Below, one piece after another: positions 8,428-15,998 of a stretch of DNA of 36,400 nucleotides. Every line of letters starts with the position of its first letter. Positions within the stretch are counted from its first letter, which is position 1. Made by a program: the position numbers and the translations under genes. The notes below the pieces were generated by a model. That model did no database searches and was not told the DNA's origin. It worked only from the letters and a program-made list of their open reading frames with translations. Source of the stretch: Alteromonadaceae bacterium (GTDB taxonomy: Bacteria > Pseudomonadota > Gammaproteobacteria > Enterobacterales > Alteromonadaceae); the NCBI GenBank assembly GCA_027013165.1, contig JALUXV010000496.1, positions 1-36,400 on the forward strand. The letters are read 5' to 3'.

Positions 8428-9197
8428 TGCCACAACCATTTATCATTTACACCTCACAACGCACAGGAAGTACCATGCTTTGTGACGTATTGTCTAAAGT
8501 GGACAAGGTGCATTGCTTTCCAGAGCTATTCAGAGCCTTCAGCGATACTCCCCCATGGTTAGATGTCGCCCTATCCCAAGGCTTAAGTAAAAAGTTTCTC
8601 TGCCCCGAATATCGCGCACTGCACCGATTGCAACTATTCGACGAATTATCAAAGCAATACTCGGCATATTCACATGTGGGGTTTAAGCTAATGAGCTTAC
8701 AAGATAAGGGATTTCTGAATACTCAGGCCGCTCGTGCATCCACTAAAATCATACATTTGTATCGCGATAATTTGCTTGCTGTGTATGGAGCAGCAAAGCA
8801 AGCACAACTCACTGGGAAAGCACATATCAAGCGTGGTGAACAACTAGAGTTTGAGAAAGTTACCTTTGATAGCAAAGATTTCAGCGCTTTTTTACAGAGA
8901 AATGAGAAACGAATTCAACAAGAAAAAGCGACGCTAGAAAGTTTAGAACAAAACGTATTCAGCCTTGAATACTTAGAGCTAACCACAGCAAATCGCTTTA
9001 ATGCCATTTTTGACTATTTAGGTATTTCAGCGTCTTCGGTCCCCGAGTCTACTTACGTAAAGCGTAATTCCTGGGACGTGTTAAACAGGTTTGCAAATAC
9101 TGACGACGTGAAACGCCATCTATCAGACTTGGGTAAACTCCATTGGGCACAAGAGAACGCGCCCTCACCAAGTAGCGTGGTGATTGAGGAACTATAA
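8427..9197 (+). CDS. Stf0-like sulfotransferase
   Basis: Probable PAPS-dependent sulfotransferase of 256 residues. The N-terminal 5'-phosphosulfate loop reads IIYTSQRTGSTMLCDVL, followed by HCFPELF, and the 3'-phosphate region reads IIHLYRDNLLAVYGAAK near residue 110. This order matches the Stf0 group, whose prototype sulfates trehalose in mycobacteria. Here it probably adds a sulfate ester to a sugar made by neighbouring genes (inference). It is coupled by TAATG overlaps to both the upstream GT2 and the downstream glycosyltransferase. Confidence 0.8.
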   Translation: MPQPFIIYTSQRTGSTMLCDVLSKVDKVHCFPELFRAFSDTPPWLDVALSQGLSKKFLCPEYRALHRLQLFDELSKQYSAYSHVGFKLMSLQDKGFLNTQAARASTKIIHLYRDNLLAVYGAAKQAQLTGKAHIKRGEQLEFEKVTFDSKDFSAFLQRNEKRIQQEKATLESLEQNVFSLEYLELTTANRFNAIFDYLGISASSVPESTYVKRNSWDVLNRFANTDDVKRHLSDLGKLHWAQENAPSPSSVVIEEL

Positions 9198-11290
9198 TGC
9201 AAAAAGACACTTTCCAAGTTAAATCTTTTCCAAACCTAGCGCGCTTTTGCAGCACTGACATGCAAAAGCCCTTGCGTGTATGTATTGCCACAGAAGAAAT
9301 ACTTGGACCGGTAAGAAACGGTGGAATAGCCAGTACTTACTACCACCTAGCGGTTGGCCTAGCAATACAGGGCCACGAGGTTACGGTAGTACTGCTTAAA
9401 GGTAATCGGGTTCAGCAAGAAACCCCTGAATACTGGCAAAAACATTACGCCGATAAAGGCGTTACTCTTCACTACTTAGACTGGCCTAAAGAAGCCTTTG
9501 AACATGCTTCTCACCCTTGGCAAGGAAGGTGTTTAAGCTTTTATCAATGGTTGAAAGGTAATGACTTTGACTTAGTACATACCTCGGAATGGCGTGGCGG
9601 TGCCTACTATGCTTTGATGGCAAAGCGTCTGGGTATTGCCTTTCAAAATACCCTATTCGCGGTTAAAGCCTCTTCGCCTCATATTTGGAATAGACACTAT
9701 CAAATGCAAAGTGTGGATCACCACAACCTGTATTCGGTAATGCACCTTGAGCAAAAATGTATCGAGTGGGCAGATATGGTTATTGGCGGGAGTGCACACT
9801 TACTCAGCTTTATGGAAAGCGTGGGCTATACCTTGCCCGCAGGCAGAGTATTTGTTCAACCGAATATCGTCGACTTTAGTTTTTTGAACATCGAAGATAA
9901 ACGGGACTCATCAAACAACGCCAAAAACATTGTGTTTTTTGGCCGCTTAGAAACCAGAAAAGGGCTAGAACTGTTTTGCGATGCAATGGACAAATGCGTC
10001 GCCTCGGGTGATGTACCTGACTCAATCTCGTTTTTGGGTAAAGAGGGGGTTCTGGCTCACAACCCGCAACTAAGCCCTAAAACATACATAGAACAACGGG
10101 CGCAGCATTGGCCATCAAAGCTCCAGATACACATGGACAAAGGACAGCCAGAAGCATTAGCGTTTCTTTGCTCAGATAACTACATCGCTGTTATGCCTTC
10201 TCTGATAGAAAATTCTACCATGACAGTGTACGAAACCCTTGTCTTCGATATTCCGTTTTTGGCAACAGATGTAGGTGGTACCAGTGAGCTGGTTGACGAA
10301 CAAAGTCATGCAACGAGTTTAGTCGCCCCAGAAGTGGATGCACTCTCAGCTCAGCTGTCTCGTATTATTCAACAAGGTCAGCCCAGAGCAGTACCTGCCT
10401 TTAAAAATGAAGACAATATCGAAACCTGGTATCAATTCCACCAATATCTTACGTCTGAAAACAACCAACGGGAGCTACTAAATCACCTTGGGCTTTCTAA
10501 CGATGTGGATGAAACTTCAAAATCAACCTTGTGCGTTGTTAACCTACTTAACGCCCCCATCGAACGGGCGGTAAACTTCTACAGTGAATGCACTGCCTTT
10601 GACGAGATAGTGCTTGTGGCAAATGGAAATCTTGATGACGACACAAGGGCAACGCTGTCAACTAACGGGGCTCTCAGAATTGAGGATGCCTCGGGTAGAC
10701 CTTTTGGTGCAGTGCTCAATCAACTTATCAGTACATCAGATAAGCACAGCTTTGTCGTTTCCAACTATGAAAATACCCTGTTCAGTGATGACTTTGTACA
10801 TCACATTACGAATACAAAAATGGATGAAAACAACATCTATACCTCATTTTTCAGATATCAATCGCCTTCGGATGACAGAGAGGTTGGAAAACTGTCTATT
10901 CCACTAGGCGGAGATGTTGGTCATCAAGTAATAGATAACCGTGTATATGGTAGGGAAGTCATTTTCTTCACCAAAGCGGCCTATGAAAAGGTGGGCGAAT
11001 TTGACGAATACAATTTGCAACACGGCACATTGCACGCTTACGTCACTCAGGCAATTATTGCTTACAATATGGATTTACTAGTGATTCCCGAGCCCTTGTT
11101 CACGGTTCACACAGACTTGAACGCTTTGGAGATGCAAAGTAACTCCTACACTTATTCAAAAGTGAAGGCGGCAATAGAATCACTGCCATTATCGTTACGT
11201 AAATGCTTGATGTTTATGGCTAACCCTAAGGCATCCAAAGCGATGAGAGATATTGACGTTTATACTCCAGAGCGCAAGGGGAATTGCTGA
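9197..11290 (+). CDS. Two-domain glycosyltransferase (GT4 plus GT2-like tail)
   Basis: A 697-residue protein. Residues about 27-420 form a GT-B retaining transferase of family GT4, with GGIASTYYHLAVGLAIQGHEV at the N-terminus, FFGRLETRKGLELF near 249 and PSLIENSTMTVYETL near 333, where the second Glu of the E-x7-E type motif lies. Residues about 445-660 resemble the shell of a GT2/GT-A domain (CVVNLLNAPIERAVNFYSEC, then VVSNYENTLFSDDFV), but no clear DxD is visible, so the tail may be non-catalytic. A strong GAGGAA precedes the ATG at 9197; a second ATG at 9260 is less likely. It is cytoplasmic, with no membrane segment. Confidence 0.83.
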   Translation: MQKDTFQVKSFPNLARFCSTDMQKPLRVCIATEEILGPVRNGGIASTYYHLAVGLAIQGHEVTVVLLKGNRVQQETPEYWQKHYADKGVTLHYLDWPKEAFEHASHPWQGRCLSFYQWLKGNDFDLVHTSEWRGGAYYALMAKRLGIAFQNTLFAVKASSPHIWNRHYQMQSVDHHNLYSVMHLEQKCIEWADMVIGGSAHLLSFMESVGYTLPAGRVFVQPNIVDFSFLNIEDKRDSSNNAKNIVFFGRLETRKGLELFCDAMDKCVASGDVPDSISFLGKEGVLAHNPQLSPKTYIEQRAQHWPSKLQIHMDKGQPEALAFLCSDNYIAVMPSLIENSTMTVYETLVFDIPFLATDVGGTSELVDEQSHATSLVAPEVDALSAQLSRIIQQGQPRAVPAFKNEDNIETWYQFHQYLTSENNQRELLNHLGLSNDVDETSKSTLCVVNLLNAPIERAVNFYSECTAFDEIVLVANGNLDDDTRATLSTNGALRIEDASGRPFGAVLNQLISTSDKHSFVVSNYENTLFSDDFVHHITNTKMDENNIYTSFFRYQSPSDDREVGKLSIPLGGDVGHQVIDNRVYGREVIFFTKAAYEKVGEFDEYNLQHGTLHAYVTQAIIAYNMDLLVIPEPLFTVHTDLNALEMQSNSYTYSKVKAAIESLPLSLRKCLMFMANPKASKAMRDIDVYTPERKGNC

Positions 11291-11291
11291 G

Positions 11292-11343
11292 TATCGGCAC
11301 CATACAAGCTATACATTAATAAAACGGGCTAACGTGCCGATAA
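11292..11343 (+). promoter_or_regulatory. Inverted repeat with a FliA -10 sequence
   Basis: TATCGGCAC (11292-11300) and GTGCCGATA (11334-11342) form a perfect 9-bp inverted repeat with a 33-base loop just after the glycosyltransferase stop. The right arm contains GCCGATAA (11336-11343), a perfect FliA -10 box. The expected -35 position reads TAATAAAA, a poor match. It may be an internal FliA promoter for the methyltransferase or an RNA hairpin that shapes the transcript. Confidence 0.35.
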
Positions 11344-11457
11344 TTGTTTATGTGTTGAAGCACCAGTAACCACCAGCTCGTGCAAATGCCAAATGAGTTA
11401 CTGTGCGCTATTAACCAATACGTAAGAGCATTGAATACCGGAATATCAGGACCAATA

Positions 11458-12162
11458 ATGAACGATAACATCCAATTAGATAAATACGACAACGACTTCT
11501 TTGCTCTGCAATCGTCTAACGACCAAAAGAAAAATGCCGCCAATGTGATTTCAAAACTCGTCTTGGATCTCTACGGCGGTGTGGAAAGTGTTATAGATGT
11601 TGGTTGTGGTATTGGAGTGTGGCCCACCGCGTTCCAAAATCACGGTGTTCCTTTAGTTCACGGCGTTGACGGAAGTTATGTGACAAAAGACTTACGTCTT
11701 TTAGAAGACGCCAACTTCATAGAACGCGAGTTAAGGAAACCTATAGTCATTGACAGAACATACGACCTAGCCTGCTCTTTGGAAGTGGCTGAACACCTCC
11801 CTCCAGAACGTGCACGGTCTTTTGTCGAAGATCTAACAAAATTAGCGCCAGTCGTTCTGTTTTCTGCTGCTATCCCAGATCAAGGTGGCGATAATCACGT
11901 CAATGAAATGTGGCAACATCACTGGGCAAGGTTATTTGCTGAGTTTAATTACAAAGCCGTGGACTACATTAGGCCAATTGTTTGGTCGATGACCGAACTG
12001 CAAGTGTGTTATCGCCAGAATACGCTCTTATACGTGCATGAAGATATTCTGAATACCCACGAAGGGTTTAGAGTAGCACGAGATAAAACTAACGATGAAA
12101 TGCTACCTCTGGTTCACCCCAGAACCTTAGTTAGACTGAAGAAAAAATGGACTGGCGGCTAA
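11458..12162 (+). CDS. SAM-dependent methyltransferase
   Basis: Class I methyltransferase of 234 residues with the SAM-binding motif I VIDVGCGIGVWPTAF, the acidic HGVDGSYV of motif II, and LACSLEVAEHLPPERA as post-I/II region. The start at 11458 has AGGA 8 bases before it; in-frame upstream codons back to 11380 have no such site. It ends the plus-strand operon after a 167-base gap. O-methylation of the glycan or a sugar precursor is the most likely role, but the substrate cannot be told. It ends 125 bases from the convergent sulfotransferase gene; that gap holds only a short imperfect stem (near 12214-12234) without a T-tract. Confidence 0.82.
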   Translation: MNDNIQLDKYDNDFFALQSSNDQKKNAANVISKLVLDLYGGVESVIDVGCGIGVWPTAFQNHGVPLVHGVDGSYVTKDLRLLEDANFIERELRKPIVIDRTYDLACSLEVAEHLPPERARSFVEDLTKLAPVVLFSAAIPDQGGDNHVNEMWQHHWARLFAEFNYKAVDYIRPIVWSMTELQVCYRQNTLLYVHEDILNTHEGFRVARDKTNDEMLPLVHPRTLVRLKKKWTGG

Positions 12163-12287
12163 CGCATTTTATTATATGTACTGTCAGGTTAACTCCGTAT
12201 GTTAAAGAAGTTGGTAAGGGCGTTTAAGCCCTAACAGTGGACAGCACATCCAATAGAAGCTTTCAGCAATGTAAGTACAAAGGTTTG

Positions 12288-13157
12288 TTATAAACAGGTG
12301 TCTTTGTAGGAGGAAAAAAAGGAATATTTTTCAATCAAGGAATTTATCTCATCTGAAAATTCTGCAAGCCAACTTGGTGAACTCTTTCGTTTTAAAGGTG
12401 ATGAATCAAAAGATTGAGTAATATTTTTAATAAAGGCTTCATCTACTGAAAGTTCAAGGTGTTTGTATATATCCTCCACCGAACGCTGGGGTTCAGAGAT
12501 GAGCTGTTCGTATTCAATATTTAGTACGCTGTTTTGAGTTTCAAGGTATGTTAATGCGTTTTCTAAATATGATGAGTACAGTTGAAAATTATATATAGCC
12601 TCTTTGGGAGAGATACCTCTTCGTTTAATCGAAGAGTCAATCATATGAACAGGGTGTCGAACTATCGATATAAACTTAATAGGCATATCTAATTTGCTCA
12701 ACAAATCTAGATATTGCTCTCGCCTCTCAGACAAAATAAAAGGAGTTCTTCCAGCCTTTGCATTCCCTATAACCTCAATTTTTTCTGCATTGGATTGGTA
12801 TCCTCCCGCCAACAATAGATTCTGTTCACGGCTTTGTAGATTTTTTTCGGTTTTTTGCTGTTTAAAATACTTTTGCTTAGCAAACTTATCATTCAGATAA
12901 TGAATATAATCGAATATATCTTTCTGTGTTTTACAATAAGGCAAATACTCAAACAAAAGCCCTTCATTCCCTATCAACGCATTTTGATGAGCATTAACTA
13001 TTTGCCCAAGAAGCGTACTGCCACTTCGTTCAAAACCAAGAAAAAGAGCAAAATGTCTTTCCATTCCAGATTCAGCATAACTTGGCGCTCTATTGATTTC
13101 TTCCAAAGTTGACTGTGTGATCTTTCGATTGTAAAAATGTTCTAAGAAACTATTCAT
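12288..13157 (-). CDS. Sulfotransferase family protein, AT-rich gene
   Basis: A 289-residue probable PAPS-dependent sulfotransferase. The 5'-phosphosulfate loop is LGFERSGSTLLGQIVNAHQN near residue 38, and the 3'-phosphate motif is ISIVRHPVHMIDSSIKR near residue 162. The start is ATG 13157; TTG 13160 is adjacent, and no strong ribosome site is seen. Base composition is clearly more A/T-rich than the genes on either side, with many AAA, ATT and TTT codons, suggesting separate acquisition. It is convergent with the methyltransferase gene. A TATAAT-like box lies about 40 bases upstream without a -35 partner, so it may be transcribed on its own or with the upstream CysH-like gene. The acceptor is unknown. 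Confidence 0.8.
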   Translation of the reverse strand: MNSFLEHFYNRKITQSTLEEINRAPSYAESGMERHFALFLGFERSGSTLLGQIVNAHQNALIGNEGLLFEYLPYCKTQKDIFDYIHYLNDKFAKQKYFKQQKTEKNLQSREQNLLLAGGYQSNAEKIEVIGNAKAGRTPFILSERREQYLDLLSKLDMPIKFISIVRHPVHMIDSSIKRRGISPKEAIYNFQLYSSYLENALTYLETQNSVLNIEYEQLISEPQRSVEDIYKHLELSVDEAFIKNITQSFDSSPLKRKSSPSWLAEFSDEINSLIEKYSFFSSYKDTCL

Positions 13158-13218
13158 CAATGCTGATTCTATCTATTGATTGTTATCTAAAAATAATCCA
13201 GATGCTATCGCTGCATTA

Positions 13219-13824
13219 TTATAGTGAGCTGAGATGCAACCCACACTCCATGTTTAAGCTTGGCTTGCAAACGTCATTAAAACGGTCAGCGTGCTCGGTA
13301 TACTGGGTGCGCTTGTATGAGGTAGTTAACGCAAAAGGGGCTACCTTAATGACTGATTCGCCTTTAGCATTAAACATTGCCAGTGACTGTCTATCGCTCG
13401 ATTCTCCCTGCCTTATATCAGTAAACCAATAATCAGGTTGATACTGTTGCAAAAAAGCTTCGAAAGGATTGACTTTAATGTCTTGTTGAAATTGAGTGAA
13501 CTCAGCACAGCCATATTCAGGCAAGCGTGTGCCTTGGTATTTTTCCACAACACTCATGGGGGCGCATACAGTGATAACGTTTAAGCTGTATTTCTTACGT
13601 AGTAACTGCATGTTTTGTCGAAATGCTTGATTGTCGAACACCACATCTATCCAAACAATGGGCAAATTTGGCGCAAATTTCACCAATTGCTGAATAAAAG
13701 CTTCTGCGTTCGGACCAAACTTTGATGTTGCTATTGGATTACGGGCGTGAGCAAGTACACCTTTGATAACGTCCTCACCAGTATCGTTTGCATATCGTTG
13801 ATTTAATTGCTCAATTTTAGACAT
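13219..13824 (-). CDS. PAPS reductase (CysH)-like protein
   Basis: A 201-residue protein with the layout of 3'-phosphoadenylylsulfate reductases. The PAPS-binding region IATSKFGPNAEAFIQQL (about 31-47) aligns with the SSSFGIQAA region of CysH. IVWIDVVFDNQAF (56-68) aligns with the TDTGYLFPET strand, WFTDIRQGESSDRQSL (133-148) with the W-F-x-G-L-R-R-x-Q-S block, and the C-terminus holds MECGLH with Cys194, the catalytic motif of the family. The CC/CxxC cysteines of 4Fe-4S APS reductases are absent, so the PAPS-type mechanism with thioredoxin is expected. It is shorter than E. coli CysH (about 244 aa) and divergent. In this island it could supply sulfite to the sulfoquinovose synthase (inference). 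The start is ATG 13824, preferred over TTG 13833. Confidence 0.72.
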   Translation of the reverse strand: MSKIEQLNQRYANDTGEDVIKGVLAHARNPIATSKFGPNAEAFIQQLVKFAPNLPIVWIDVVFDNQAFRQNMQLLRKKYSLNVITVCAPMSVVEKYQGTRLPEYGCAEFTQFQQDIKVNPFEAFLQQYQPDYWFTDIRQGESSDRQSLAMFNAKGESVIKVAPFALTTSYKRTQYTEHADRFNDVCKPSLNMECGLHLSSL

Positions 13825-13884
13825 AGGCCACAAATTTTGTACTGCTCATAGTATTTTATCGACTTTGTACTGTGGTTCTTTAAT

Positions 13885-15057
13885 CTATTCACCAAATACG
13901 CGTTCAAAACAAGATAACGCATTATTCACTGCATCATCCATATTGTAATACTTGTAATCAGCTAATCTTCCCAACACCACCAAATTAGAAAACTGCTGAG
14001 TTAATGCTTGATAGGTCGCATGTGCTTGCCTATTGCTCTGGTTAAATACTGGATAATACGGCACATTTTTTTCGGGATCATGTCGGTCGAAGTCTTGCGG
14101 ATACTCTTTTACAATAACGGTATTATCGGTCTCTACCGGCACAATATGTTTGAACTCTGTGATACGAGTAAAGCGCTCCTCATTGGGGTAGTTAACCGTT
14201 GTTGCTGGCTGGAAAAAACCTTGCTCATGACGTTCATACACAAATTGCAGTGAACGGTATGGAAGTTCGCCGTGCACATAGTCAAACAGCGCGTCTAGCA
14301 TGCCAGTAAACACGAGTTTACCCTCGAACACTTCTCCATCGAAATATATCTGACCCGACGCTTTATCTAACGCAATACTTTGGGTAGCGTCGCAATTTAA
14401 AGTCAATGTTATATTGGGGTGTGACAACATGCGTTTAAACACTGCGGTATAACCGTTAATAGGAATAGCTTGGTAAGTATCGTGAAAGTAGCGATCGTCT
14501 CTAGAAATAACTACGGGCACTCTAGCCGTAACTTCCGGCGCAATATCTTCCGGTTTACAACCCCACTGTTTTACCGTGTAATTAACAAAAAACTTGTTGT
14601 AAACCAACTGCCCCAACCCTTGCAGCGCCTCTTCGTTACTTTGCTTGAGCTCTAAAATAGGCACCTTGGCGCCTTCGCCATATTTGCTGATAAGTAACGA
14701 TGCTATCGCTTCGGCTTGATCCTTAGGGTACAGCTTATCGAGGGTGTTTAAGTTAAACGGCAAGGGAACAAGCTGCTCATCCACTCGACTCAGAACTTTG
14801 TGTTCGTAAGGGTGCCACTGGGTAAATTGAGACAAGTAGTCCCACACCTTTTTTTTATTGGTGTGGAACAAATGGGGGCCATAGTGATGCACTAAGATAC
14901 CATCTTCATTGTGGTAGTCGTAACAGTTACCGCCCATATGTTCACGCTGCTCTAGCACTAAAACGCGTTGATTCGCAACATTCGCGCATCGTTCAGCGAC
15001 CACAGCACCAGAAAAACCTGCTCCAACAACAATCACATCAGGTTTCATAAAGGTCAT
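13885..15057 (-). CDS. glf: UDP-galactopyranose mutase
   Basis: FAD enzyme converting UDP-galactopyranose to UDP-galactofuranose. The 390-residue product has the FAD-binding start DVIVVGAGFSGAVVAERCA, then EQREHMGGNCYDY and HHYGPHLFHTN, VKQWGCKPEDI, the region VPVVISRDDRYF, and the C-terminal GRLADYKYYNMDDAVNNAL with the conserved Arg and Tyr. Length and motifs are normal. The ATG at 15057 overlaps the stop of the upstream GT2 (ATGA); an in-frame ATG at 15048 is an alternative. It is the last gene of the coupled operon, and 60 bases separate it from the CysH-like gene. It implies galactofuranose in the glycan. Confidence 0.95.
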   Translation of the reverse strand: MTFMKPDVIVVGAGFSGAVVAERCANVANQRVLVLEQREHMGGNCYDYHNEDGILVHHYGPHLFHTNKKKVWDYLSQFTQWHPYEHKVLSRVDEQLVPLPFNLNTLDKLYPKDQAEAIASLLISKYGEGAKVPILELKQSNEEALQGLGQLVYNKFFVNYTVKQWGCKPEDIAPEVTARVPVVISRDDRYFHDTYQAIPINGYTAVFKRMLSHPNITLTLNCDATQSIALDKASGQIYFDGEVFEGKLVFTGMLDALFDYVHGELPYRSLQFVYERHEQGFFQPATTVNYPNEERFTRITEFKHIVPVETDNTVIVKEYPQDFDRHDPEKNVPYYPVFNQSNRQAHATYQALTQQFSNLVVLGRLADYKYYNMDDAVNNALSCFERVFGE

Positions 15058-15998
15058 CCAGCCATTAATTCTCGTGCTTTGTCAGGGCGCTCTTTATGCT
15101 GCCAGGCCAATGCATGTCGCTGATTGAAAAAGTGGCTGCCATCAGACGAACGCGATATAAGCGTTCGAAATTGCTCATAATTGTCACGAAAAAGAAAATA
15201 GAGTGCGGCGGCAAATAGGTGGTGAGACTTTCCTTGTGAAATCACACTGTCCGCCACACCAAAGACCGATGCACTATCACAAGCGAATAAAATATCGTCT
15301 AAGCTCTGAAGGCGTCTACTTACACTCTTTTGGGTTTGCCCACCAAAACTTTCATTGTGAATGCGATATCTCCCCAATACCTCAGGCATGAAATCAATTG
15401 TTCCCTGTAAAAAACCAGCATTCATAATATAGAAAGGGTAATCGAGAATAATTTTGCATTGTGGGACAACGGTTTCAGTTAATTGGTTGTGTCTGCGAAA
15501 CATTACGGCACTGGCTTGCATAAAGGTGCCAAAGCGAATGAGATCGTCAATCTGAGAAGACGGTGAAATGTGTTCCCAGTTATAATGCCCTTGAGAATAC
15601 AGCTTTATGGTTTCATCGGTCTCAGAGTCAAACATATCAGACTCGTGATATACCATAGCGCAAGAGGGGTGTTTATCTAGATAATCCACTTGCTGTTGTA
15701 GCTTTCCTGGCAACGCAAGGTCATCGCCATCGAGGTATGCAATATACTCACCCCGTACTAGAGACAACAAGGTACGCATATTTTCAGCGAGCCCACCATT
15801 CTCAGTTTTCAACACTGGAACAATATTATCAAACTCGTTCGCTAGCTTAGTGATTATTGAAGCGGTACTGTCTGGTGAAGCGTCATCACAGACAATGACT
15901 TCGTAGTCAAAATCCGTCTCCTGTTCGCATACCGAGCGAACACAATCCTCAATGTACTTTTCTAAATTATACGCCGGAACAATAACACTTAATTTCAT
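15054..15998 (-). CDS. GT2 family glycosyltransferase
   Basis: A 314-residue GT-A transferase beginning KLSVIVPAYNLEKYIEDCV, with VIVCDDASPDSTASII and the metal site YIAYLDGDDLALPGKL. No membrane segment is present. It overlaps the genes on both sides by ATGA. It follows the acyl module and precedes glf, so a galactofuranosyl transfer is possible, but family GT2 alone does not fix the donor. Confidence 0.88.
   Translation of the reverse strand: MKLSVIVPAYNLEKYIEDCVRSVCEQETDFDYEVIVCDDASPDSTASIITKLANEFDNIVPVLKTENGGLAENMRTLLSLVRGEYIAYLDGDDLALPGKLQQQVDYLDKHPSCAMVYHESDMFDSETDETIKLYSQGHYNWEHISPSSQIDDLIRFGTFMQASAVMFRRHNQLTETVVPQCKIILDYPFYIMNAGFLQGTIDFMPEVLGRYRIHNESFGGQTQKSVSRRLQSLDDILFACDSASVFGVADSVISQGKSHHLFAAALYFLFRDNYEQFRTLISRSSDGSHFFNQRHALAWQHKERPDKARELMAG

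Noticed and set aside
12163-12287. Possible integron attC-like or terminator element between the convergent operons
   Set aside because: Only a short stem with one mismatch and no T-tract is visible, and no paired attC core sites.
13190-13200. TATAAT-like -10 box before the AT-rich sulfotransferase
   Set aside because: No acceptable -35 sequence at 16-18 bases, so a promoter cannot be supported.
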